From Acidobacteriota bacterium (lineage in GTDB: Bacteria > Acidobacteriota > Blastocatellia > Pyrinomonadales > Pyrinomonadaceae), in NCBI GenBank assembly GCA_003222935.1, contig QHXL01000015.1:2723-15546 (forward strand): a DNA stretch of 12,824 nucleotides. Reading direction: 5' to 3'. This document shows, piece by piece, positions 6,595 through 12,824 of this stretch. The position numbers were made by a program, and so were the translations under genes. The notes under the pieces were generated by a model. The model did not search any database. It had not been told where the DNA came from and was given only the letters and a program-made list of their open reading frames with translations. Each line of letters begins with the position of its first letter. Position 1 is the stretch's first letter.

Positions 6595-7410
6595 TTACAC
6601 TTGAAGACCTGAGGCGATTCGCTCAGTCAACCCGTTGAATCCATCAAACCCGGGCAAGCGCTCAATTCTTCCGGTGACGGTGCGGTGGAAATCTTTTAAG
6701 CCGTTAGCTCCCTTGAACAAGGTCATCAACACGTAATTTGTTTCGTGTTCACGCTTGGCGCCCTGTCCCACCGGAGTCCAGAATCGAGCGATGATGAATC
6801 GCGCTAGATCCCTGGCGAACTTCTTCTCAGCCAGTTTCAGGCGTGCAATATTCCAATAGAAACTCGCATGAATTGATTCTTCCTGAACGATACCCATCGT
6901 CAGTTGTTTCAGGACTGGATGACCAGCAAGTTCCCCGAGTTTCCGATAAGCCTGGACTGCGGTCACTTCATTGATGGTTCCCCAGACCATATGAGCGGCA
7001 TGAAAGTTTTTGCCGAATGCTCGTGAGGTGTAATCGGCCACATAGCTTCCGACGAGGTAGCTTTTGGGGATGTTCTTCATCGCGTCGGATCGCCAATTCT
7101 TTCCTGTAGGGTAGCCAGCTTCTTCGAGAAATCTATTCAACAAATTTGCGTGGTGAAGCTCTTCAACGCTCCAACGATCCATGAATTTTTTTATGACAGG
7201 ATCGCGACCCGTCGGTGTTCGCATCAACTCCGTGTAATACATGTCGGTGAAGTACTCGATGTCGCGCATGTAATACAGGACAGGAACGAAAGCTTCGTTC
7301 ATTGGATAATTCTTAATGTCCTTCCAACGAATCCTGCTAACGTACTCTTTCGATAACGCACGCGGCTGTCGTTCATACCAGTCAAGGACGTCTTTGTCTG
7401 TCTCAAACAC
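6595..7410 (-). CDS. ferritin-like diiron acyl-ACP desaturase homologue
   Basis: A 271-residue soluble protein of the acyl-ACP desaturase superfamily (stearoyl-ACP desaturase fold), a four-helix bundle with two iron ions. All six expected ligands are visible in order: E52 in MRDIEYFTDMYY (48-59), E84 and H87 in EELHH (83-87), E148 in INEVTAVQAY (146-155), and E178 and H181 in QEESIHASFYW (176-186). No membrane segment or signal peptide is present. The likely role is oxygen-dependent desaturation of fatty acyl chains on acyl carrier protein, with ferredoxin as electron donor. Substrate and double-bond position cannot be read, and a different diiron oxidation is possible. It starts at GTG (7410-7408), with GGAGG (7422-7418) 7 nt upstream. 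It stands alone on the minus strand between moeA and moaC. Confidence 0.85.
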   Translation of the reverse strand: MFETDKDVLDWYERQPRALSKEYVSRIRWKDIKNYPMNEAFVPVLYYMRDIEYFTDMYYTELMRTPTGRDPVIKKFMDRWSVEELHHANLLNRFLEEAGYPTGKNWRSDAMKNIPKSYLVGSYVADYTSRAFGKNFHAAHMVWGTINEVTAVQAYRKLGELAGHPVLKQLTMGIVQEESIHASFYWNIARLKLAEKKFARDLARFIIARFWTPVGQGAKREHETNYVLMTLFKGANGLKDFHRTVTGRIERLPGFDGFNGLTERIASGLQV

Positions 7411-7635
7411 TGAGGAGCCTCCGTCTTAGGCGATGTTAGATTCTTACTCTACGGGTGTGCCCTGAAAATTGGATTTTCACGACGCCACCGGAACACTAAG
7501 AGAACGGCTGATAATTATCGGACAACCAACTGAAGAAAGACTGCCCGTGAGTGCTGATAAAAATAGACGAAATTAGCCGGAACTGTCGAGGTTTATGCTT
7601 GCTTCGAGCCTGTTTTGTGTTGTCTACTTTTGAAA
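7411..7635. other. divergent intergenic region with an AT-rich palindrome
   Basis: This 225-bp region must hold the promoters of the desaturase homologue (minus) and moaC (plus). A short palindrome TGAAAAT-TGG-ATTTTCA (7463-7479) has 7-bp perfect arms and lies 53 bp before the desaturase start, where an operator could sit. I cannot assign convincing promoter hexamers in either direction. The remainder shows no gene. Confidence 0.35.
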
Positions 7636-8109
7636 ATGAAACAGTTTTCCCATCTAGATGATCAGGGACGAATCCGTATGGTGGATACGGGCAACAAGCA
7701 GATAAGTTCCCGGCGCGCTGTCGCTTCCGGTCGGGTGCTGATGAACAGTGAAACGCTCAATGCCCTACGCGAGCGCCGAACCCCTAAAGGTGATCCACTT
7801 GAAACTGCCCGGCTGGCGGGCATCATGGCGGCCAAAAGGACTGCCGACCTGATTCCACTTTGTCATCCACTCCCACTGACGAACATCGATGTACAAGCGA
7901 CCGTAGAAGCCGACGGAATCGCACTTTCAGCTGAAGTTTCGACAAACGCTCAAACGGGAGTTGAGATGGAAGCGCTCACTGCCGTGTCGGTCGCGGCGCT
8001 AACTATTTACGACATGTGCAAAGCGCTGGATAAATCGATGACTATTTCGGAGATTCGCCTGGAAGTTAAGACTGGCGGAAAATCAGGGGATTACCAGCGA
8101 ACGACTTGA
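7636..8109 (+). CDS. moaC: cyclic pyranopterin monophosphate synthase MoaC
   Basis: Works with MoaA in the first step of molybdenum cofactor synthesis, converting the GTP-derived intermediate to cyclic pyranopterin monophosphate. At 157 residues it has family length. Conserved parts are MVDTGNK (15-21), K51 in TPKGDP, the [18 protein letters not shown] stretch (65-82; H77), [19 protein letters not shown] (108-126; E112, D126), [10 protein letters not shown] (127-136) and the glycine-rich end KTGGKSGD (145-152). The ATG at 7636 gives the standard N-terminus (MKQFSHLD). A TTG 21 bp upstream would only add unrelated residues. No Shine-Dalgarno sequence is visible, so initiation may be weak or use a very short leader. 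The gene is not adjacent to other moa genes. The M50 gene follows 110 bp later. Confidence 0.95.
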   Translation: MKQFSHLDDQGRIRMVDTGNKQISSRRAVASGRVLMNSETLNALRERRTPKGDPLETARLAGIMAAKRTADLIPLCHPLPLTNIDVQATVEADGIALSAEVSTNAQTGVEMEALTAVSVAALTIYDMCKALDKSMTISEIRLEVKTGGKSGDYQRTT

Positions 8110-8151
8110 GCGGGAACCTGGCGCAGGAGTTCAGCGTTATCAAGTCGGTGT

Positions 8152-8180
8152 TTAGATTTTGGCGGGCACGGTCTTACAAT
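8152..8180 (+). promoter_or_regulatory. possible promoter of the M50 peptidase gene
   Basis: TACAAT (8175-8180) is a good -10 element. The -35 region 17 bp upstream (TTAGAT, 8152-8157) is poor. It would start an RNA near 8187, with a 33-nt leader before the ATG at 8220. The location right after moaC suggests that the following gene can be transcribed separately. Confidence 0.35.
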
Positions 8181-8219
8181 AGCGCCAACCCAAAACCGAA
8201 CGGACTACGGAGATTTGAA

Positions 8220-9008
8220 ATGAGAGTAAGTCTTACAAGAGATGCCAGACCCCAGGCCATGACTCTTCTGGTCGCGGCCACGATTTCGGTTCTACTTTGG
8301 TTCATTCCTTACGCCGAATTCATCGCTTATCCATTTAGAATTTTCGTTACATTCATTCACGAAGGCGGGCATGCGATAGCGGCCCTGCTTACCGGGAATT
8401 CTGTTCAGAGCTTGAGCGTCGCGACAAATGCGAGTGGCGAGACCTACACCACACAGGGCGGATTGATTTCGCAAATTGCCGTCTCCAGTGCCGGATACCT
8501 GGGGTCGATGGCATTTGGCGCTCTGCTGCTGGTTCTCATTCGCAAGTCAGTCGCGGCTCGAATCGTGTTGTTGGGTTCGGGCGCTCTGGTGTTAGGGCTG
8601 ACAACTATTTACGGACTTTTCAAACCGCTCTATAGCGGCACGTCGTGGAGCGGAATTCCCTTCACGCTGCTGGCGGGTTCGCTAATCGGAGCTGGTTTGA
8701 TCCTCATCGCCAGATTTGCCAGCGCTCGCGTCGCAAGTTTCTTTGTAAGTTTTCTTGCCGTGCAATGTGTTCTCAACGCGCTGTTCGATCTAAAGACTGT
8801 TTTCTTCCTCTCATCACCCTTTGCACCTTCAGTTCCCACTGATGCGGTGAACATGGCAAGCGCGACTGGCATTCCCGCACTCTTCTGGGCTGTTATCTGG
8901 ATTGGCCTGGCACTGGGAATTCTTTGGTTCGCGATGCGCTTGTATGTAGCGGGCCGCGATAAGGGATTCCAACCTGATCTCCCTTTCGAAGAAACTACCA
9001 CTCTCTAA
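8220..9008 (+). CDS. M50-family membrane metalloprotease homologue
   Basis: A 262-residue integral membrane protein resembling the peptidase M50B-like family (site-2-protease relatives). The zinc-binding motif HEGGH (47-51) lies inside a hydrophobic segment after the first membrane helix (about 12-30). Later features are the SSAGYLGS glycine motif (89-96) and helices near 97-108, 114-131, 148-165, 170-185 and 231-248. A conserved TDAVNMASATGIPA stretch (217-230) may supply an aspartate (D218). The protease role is inferred from the motif; some family members have no proven substrate. The start is ATG 8220, with GGAG (8209-8212) 7 nt before it. Inverted repeat E starts at the very next base after the TAA stop. 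Confidence 0.82.
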   Translation: MRVSLTRDARPQAMTLLVAATISVLLWFIPYAEFIAYPFRIFVTFIHEGGHAIAALLTGNSVQSLSVATNASGETYTTQGGLISQIAVSSAGYLGSMAFGALLLVLIRKSVAARIVLLGSGALVLGLTTIYGLFKPLYSGTSWSGIPFTLLAGSLIGAGLILIARFASARVASFFVSFLAVQCVLNALFDLKTVFFLSSPFAPSVPTDAVNMASATGIPALFWAVIWIGLALGILWFAMRLYVAGRDKGFQPDLPFEETTTL

Positions 9009-9133
9009 CGGGTAGCACAGACTTCAGTCTGTGTCGGCCATACTGAAAGGGGACTTCGATCATTTCGAAGTCCCTTTATTCATTTGATCCCAACTCAAAC
9101 GATCGGTACACAGACTGAAGTCTGTGCTACTCG
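9009..9133. repeat. nested palindromic repeat E (copy 1 of a two-copy family)
   Basis: The outer arms of 26 bp (9009-9034 and 9108-9133) are reverse complements with one mismatch. Each contains the near-perfect palindrome CACAGACTTCAGTCTGTG or its complement. Between them is an inner hairpin GGGACTTCGA/TCGAAGTCCC (9050-9059 with 9065-9074, loop 5 nt) followed by TTTATTC, so the core resembles an intrinsic terminator for the upstream plus-strand gene. The repeat begins on the base right after the M50 stop codon. The mismatch in the arms would be a G-U pair in plus-strand RNA. Confidence 0.93.
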
Positions 9134-9238
9134 CTTTATTAACTAACTCTGGTAGTAGTTCCCAGTTCCGCCTAAATTCTCAAGGTTAGACTCCTTCCAA
9201 TATTCAAGCTCGGGAAATTCTTTAATAAGGCGGAAAAT

Positions 9239-12200
9239 ATGCAGCAATCAGATTTACGGATTCCTCTGAAATCCATGCCACACAAGTTAGTGCTCTTGTT
9301 CATTACCTTTCTAAGTTTTAGTTCAGCCATCTTTGCGCAGACGCCAAACACCGCATCGATGATCGTCAACGTGGTCGACCAAAATGGCGCCGTCGTCGTA
9401 GGAGCGAACGTCTCCGTTGTAAACGACGCTACCCGAGCTACGCGCGACGCTGTGTCAGACTCAGACGGCAGGGTCACTATTCCAGCCCTGTCGCTGACAG
9501 GTACTTACACCATAACCGTCGCGAAGGAAGGCTTCGGCAAAGAGGAGCGTCACAACATCACTCTTCGTTCGGGTGAGACTGCCAGCCTGAAAGTGAGTCT
9601 TCAAGTCGGTTCTGAAAAGGCCGAGGTCACAGTGTTCGGAACCGCGGAAGGCGTGCGTGCCGATCCACAAATAGGACTTTCAGTCAGGAGCGAGCAGATC
9701 GACGAGACACCGATTCTCGGAAGAAAAGCAACAACACTACCGTTACTCAATTCTGCATTTCGCCAGGGTAAAGGCACCGGCGACCTGTTTGTGAACGCCA
9801 CATACTTCATCACCGGTGTCGGGTCGCGACGGGCAACAACCTTCGTTATTGATGGCGCCAACAACGACGAGGGCTGGGGACGTCAAACGGCAATCGCCAC
9901 TGTTCCACTGGGAGCAATTCAGGAGATAGCCATTCTCTCAAATGCTTTTTCATCCGAGTACGGCTGGACGTCAGGGCCGGCTCTAAATATCGTCACCAAA
10001 GCCGGCACAAACGAGTTTCACGGTGAAGGTTTGTTCATGTCGCGACCTGGTGATTGGCAAGCCAAGACTTTTTCAACAAAAGGCTTCTGTCCAAGCTCGG
10101 TTCCGACCTGTTTTACACCGAGTACGCTCGTCGCGATCAATCCGGTGGATATTCCTGACGCACTTTCACAAGTCTCAGGTTCAATCGGTGGTCCGATCGT
10201 CAACGACAGGACTTTCTTCTTCGCGACCGCAGACTACACTCGTCAAAACCGAACCGCATTCCTGTCGCCCACTTTACCGGCGTTCGTGTTGCCCGCTGAT
10301 GGGAATCTTGCTTACGAAGGTCACTATCGTCAGTTCCTCTTTAATGGTCGTATCGATCATAAGCTGACAGCCAAACAGAACTTGATGTTCAGGGTAAATG
10401 TCGATCGCTTTTTTGACGACAATCCGCAAGACGCCGTCGGCGGTACCAATGCCCCAAGCGTCGCGCGTCGTTACTCACGCCGGGCGTTTACGGCCCAGGT
10501 AAATCACACGACAGTTTTTAGTCCCACGCTTCTCAACGAGGCTCGCTTTTCCTATCTTCATGGCGACCCGGTAACGCTGTGGGAGGCTCAATCACTTTCA
10601 ACAACCTATACACGTGGCAGCGGTAACGGTGCGGTACCTTTCACGGTCGGACAGTCGAGGGCTTCGGATCTTTGGGGTCATCAGGTTCAGTTTGCAGACA
10701 CTCTTTCCTGGTCCCATGGTCGACATTACTTTCGTTTCGGCGGCAGTATTATCCACCACGAAGCCGGGGGAACAGGCAGCGAACCCGGAACGGCAATTCT
10801 CGGCACCTTTACCTTCCTGACTACTGACGCTTCACGAACTTTACCGCTCAACCAACTAACTCTGGCGAACGTTCAGAACTATCAACAACCAATTAACTTT
10901 GGTATTGATAGTTATGAGTTGCCTCAGTGGTTACTCACAGGCTTTGTGCAGGACAGCTTTCACGTAAACCGAAATCTGACTCTAGATCTGGGACTTCGTT
11001 ACGACCGTCAAACTCTTACCGATGCCAAAATGAACTTTGCGCCGCGACTCGGTTTCGGCTGGCATCCAGGCGGCGATTCGCGCACATCAATTCGCGGCGG
11101 TTACGGAATGTACTACACGCAGATTCGAACTAATGCTGTCGCCGGCTACCTCGTCAACGGTCTGGATGGTCTAACAACCTATACCGCTAATCCCGGACAG
11201 ACTGGTTTCCCGACTTCTTTGACTTCTGTTCCAGTCAACGTGGATCCACGAACTATACCGGCGAATCAATTGCCCGCTCGTGATATCACGATCCGGGCAG
11301 GACGACGGTCGTTCTACCAGACTCAATTCGCAAAGTACGGACTGAACTTCAATCTGCTGCCAAACTACCCGGATGAGTTAGTGAATCCTCGTAGCCAGGT
11401 GGTCTCGATCGGGGCCGAACACGAGTTCTTTAGCGGGTTGTTTTTCGGGGCGGACTACGTACATCAACATCTCAGCGACATGGATCGCACTTTTGATCTC
11501 AACGCTCCTTCGGCGATCGAGCGAACCACGATCGGATCAATCAGAACTGTTGCGGCAGCAAATGCTACCCGCCCAATCCTTCCCGCCAATGGCGGCGTGC
11601 GACAGGTCAATGTTATTACCAACCTCGGAGTTGCTGATTACGATGGCTTGCAGACTCTGTTGACCTATCGAGGCAATCGTCGAATGTATGCTTCTGTAAG
11701 TTACACACTTTCCAAGGCAACCAACACGAGTGAACCTGACGGTAATGGTATTGGACCAAACGAGACCGTTCTTTCGCGGCTGGGTGAAGTAGAACGCGGG
11801 CCAAGTGTTGTAGACCAACGCCATCGCGCGGTTATGACTTTCACCTATCGGTTCCCATACAACATCTCCGCCGGGACGCTTGCGATGCTTGCGTCAGCCA
11901 GACCTTTTAATGCGACAACCGGAGTGGACAACAACGGCGACGGCATCTTGAATGATCGACCGGTTGTGAACGGGCAAATCATTCACAAGTCGGCGTTTCG
12001 CGGAACTCCGACTTCAGAAGTAGCGGCTTTCGTTGAGGGTCGCATCAAGACGTCGGAGCGCACCAGCATCTTGTTGCGCTTCGAGGGCTTCAATCTTTTC
12101 AACCATGGAAACTTTCTGGCGAGAGGCGTAACGGTTTACGGGGATGCCGCAAGCCCGGCTGCAACATTCGGGCAGTTCGTGGGCGGACTTGGTACCAGCA

Positions 12201-12274
12201 CCAATGCGATTCCAGCATTCGCAAATATCGACCCACCACGCACCTTCCAACTCCAGGCAAGATTTATTTTCTAG
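9239..12274 (+). CDS. TonB-dependent receptor, Oar-like, with carboxypeptidase-regulatory-like domain
   Basis: A 1011-residue outer-membrane protein. Residues 15-33 are a signal peptide (LLFITFLSFSSAIFA). Residues 40-125 form a carboxypeptidase-regulatory-like beta sandwich (VVDQNGAVVVGANVSV to LKVSLQVGS). A plug-like region follows, with FVIDG (202-206), IQEIAILSNAFSSEYG (227-242) and NIVTKAGTNEFHGEGLF (250-266). The rest is a beta barrel with alternating strands such as DLGLRYDRQ and the FLFNGRIDHKL segment, ending in the aromatic FQLQARFIF. This layout is common in acidobacterial Oar-like receptors that take up or bind large substrates such as peptides or glycans; the ligand here is unknown. 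The ATG at 9239 follows AAGGCGG (9228-9234). An alternative ATG at 9275 would give a shorter signal peptide but lacks a ribosome binding site. Copies of the same palindromic repeat lie on both sides. Confidence 0.9.
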   Translation: MQQSDLRIPLKSMPHKLVLLFITFLSFSSAIFAQTPNTASMIVNVVDQNGAVVVGANVSVVNDATRATRDAVSDSDGRVTIPALSLTGTYTITVAKEGFGKEERHNITLRSGETASLKVSLQVGSEKAEVTVFGTAEGVRADPQIGLSVRSEQIDETPILGRKATTLPLLNSAFRQGKGTGDLFVNATYFITGVGSRRATTFVIDGANNDEGWGRQTAIATVPLGAIQEIAILSNAFSSEYGWTSGPALNIVTKAGTNEFHGEGLFMSRPGDWQAKTFSTKGFCPSSVPTCFTPSTLVAINPVDIPDALSQVSGSIGGPIVNDRTFFFATADYTRQNRTAFLSPTLPAFVLPADGNLAYEGHYRQFLFNGRIDHKLTAKQNLMFRVNVDRFFDDNPQDAVGGTNAPSVARRYSRRAFTAQVNHTTVFSPTLLNEARFSYLHGDPVTLWEAQSLSTTYTRGSGNGAVPFTVGQSRASDLWGHQVQFADTLSWSHGRHYFRFGGSIIHHEAGGTGSEPGTAILGTFTFLTTDASRTLPLNQLTLANVQNYQQPINFGIDSYELPQWLLTGFVQDSFHVNRNLTLDLGLRYDRQTLTDAKMNFAPRLGFGWHPGGDSRTSIRGGYGMYYTQIRTNAVAGYLVNGLDGLTTYTANPGQTGFPTSLTSVPVNVDPRTIPANQLPARDITIRAGRRSFYQTQFAKYGLNFNLLPNYPDELVNPRSQVVSIGAEHEFFSGLFFGADYVHQHLSDMDRTFDLNAPSAIERTTIGSIRTVAAANATRPILPANGGVRQVNVITNLGVADYDGLQTLLTYRGNRRMYASVSYTLSKATNTSEPDGNGIGPNETVLSRLGEVERGPSVVDQRHRAVMTFTYRFPYNISAGTLAMLASARPFNATTGVDNNGDGILNDRPVVNGQIIHKSAFRGTPTSEVAAFVEGRIKTSERTSILLRFEGFNLFNHGNFLARGVTVYGDAASPAATFGQFVGGLGTSTNAIPAFANIDPPRTFQLQARFIF

Positions 12275-12396
12275 CGGGTAGCATAGACTTCAGTCTGTGC
12301 CTGCAAAAGTAAAGGGGACGTCGAGATATCTCGGCGTCCCTCTTCTTGTTCACCTACCTAAACGATGGAGACACAGACTGAAGTCTGTGCTACTCG
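12275..12396. repeat. nested palindromic repeat F (copy 2 of a two-copy family)
   Basis: It has the same architecture as the repeat at 9009. The outer arms are 25 bp (12275-12299 and 12372-12396) with two mismatches. The inner hairpin is GGGACGTCGAGA/TCTCGGCGTCCC (12315-12326 with 12329-12340), followed by TCTTCTTGTT. It begins on the base after the TonB receptor stop codon (TAG, 12272-12274) and ends 1 bp before the stop codon of the minus-strand gene. All three mismatches become G-U pairs in plus-strand RNA. Conserved bits outside the arms include AAAGGGGAC and the AAACGAT segment before the right arm. Confidence 0.93.
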
Positions 12397-12397
12397 C

Positions 12398-12824
12398 TTA
12401 TCGACTGACCGTGTATTGATCGAAGTAAGTTACGCTGTCGGTCTTCGACCAGGCTCCAACTCTTCCGGAGACTACTTCGGCCAACGTGTAGTCAAGCAGA
12501 TGTATTCCATCCAAAGAAGCTTGTAAGGCAGTTCCCTTAACGCCTATTTCCAGTGTGTGCCAGGTGCCCTTCTCGAGCGGGACGTTCTCACTTCCCTTCT
12601 TCACAAACGAACGTTTGCCATGCACAAAAGTCCAGAGCACGACATTGTCTTCCTTGCCATTGAAACGGACCGTCAAGTAATCGCCGTTAGGCTTTAAGTT
12701 GAAGAGTATTCCCGCACACGAATCAAGCTGACCAGCAACAAGCTTGAAACGCATACTGATTGTGCCATCGTGAAAGTCGTCCACTTCCTTCAACACCGCA
12801 TAAGGAAAATAAGCAAACGCTTTT
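12398..12824 (-). CDS. lectin-like or DUF1080-like domain protein, 5' end beyond the window
   Basis: The C-terminal 141 residues are visible; the frame stays open to the window edge, so the start is outside. A GTG at 12796 is probably internal, because the same frame reads KAFAYFPYAV before it and no Shine-Dalgarno sequence is present. The sequence is beta-rich: DFHDGTISMRFKLVAG, AGILFNLKPNGDYLTVRF, VLWTFVHGKR, TWHTLEIGVKG, VSGRVGAWSKTD. This pattern matches concanavalin-like jelly-roll domains (LamG/3-keto-disaccharide hydrolase DUF1080 type) that bind or act on sugars. No catalytic residue can be named from this part, and whether it is exported is unknown. Repeat F separates it by 1 bp from convergent transcription of the receptor gene. 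Confidence 0.65.
   Translation of the reverse strand, partial: KAFAYFPYAVLKEVDDFHDGTISMRFKLVAGQLDSCAGILFNLKPNGDYLTVRFNGKEDNVVLWTFVHGKRSFVKKGSENVPLEKGTWHTLEIGVKGTALQASLDGIHLLDYTLAEVVSGRVGAWSKTDSVTYFDQYTVSR

Noticed and set aside
7615..7635. TTG start giving moaC seven extra residues (MCCLLLK)
   Set aside because: MoaC proteins start close to the ATG at 7636. The extra residues match nothing in the family and no ribosome binding site supports the TTG.
8106..8219. Upstream in-frame extension of the M50 gene overlapping the moaC stop
   Set aside because: It begins at TTG without a ribosome binding site and has no family similarity. ATG 8220 has GGAG at proper spacing and a -10 element upstream.
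9172..9477. Minus-strand open frame over the start of the TonB receptor gene
   Set aside because: It overlaps the signal peptide and regulatory-like domain of a strongly supported gene and has no ribosome binding site or family features.
9009..12396. CRISPR array from the repeated CACAGACTTCAGTCTGTG units
   Set aside because: There are only two pairs, in inverted orientation, 3 kb apart with a gene between them, and no regular spacers or cas genes.

Overview
The window most likely comes from a member of the Acidobacteriota, probably close to the Blastocatellia. The evidence is a VWFA-related protein of the acidobacterial type, a large Oar-like TonB-dependent receptor with an N-terminal carboxypeptidase-regulatory-like domain, a roughly balanced base composition judged by eye, and many intergenic palindromes. 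This assignment is inference from gene families; no rRNA or marker gene confirms it.

Layout, left to right: hpt (purine salvage) with its own promoter; a secreted metallo-beta-lactamase-fold hydrolase broken by a short out-of-frame deletion that removes its HxHxDH metal-binding motif; on the minus strand deoB (phosphopentomutase) and a secreted VWFA protein; a minus-strand tRNA-Val/tRNA-Asp pair with an intrinsic terminator; about 300 bp without genes; a strong plus-strand promoter driving a candidate ~100-nt structured RNA that ends in a terminator just before moeA; moeA (molybdenum insertion); a minus-strand soluble ferritin-like fatty acyl desaturase homologue; moaC (molybdopterin precursor synthesis); an M50-type membrane protease homologue; the TonB-dependent receptor; and the 3' part of a minus-strand gene for a lectin-like or DUF1080-like domain cut by the window edge.

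The genes are mostly housekeeping or envelope genes, and moeA and moaC serve the same cofactor pathway although they are not adjacent. hpt and the broken hydrolase could share a transcript, as could the VWFA gene and deoB. The other genes look like single units.

The most unusual property is in the gaps. Six long inverted repeats (arms 25-39 bp, loops about 32-75 nt) from five sequence families occur in 12.8 kb. Four of them lie flush with or inside stop codons. Most arms are themselves small imperfect palindromes, so each element looks like a head-to-head pair of REP-like units. Two copies of one family, with a nested terminator-like core, flank the TonB receptor gene. No transposase is visible.
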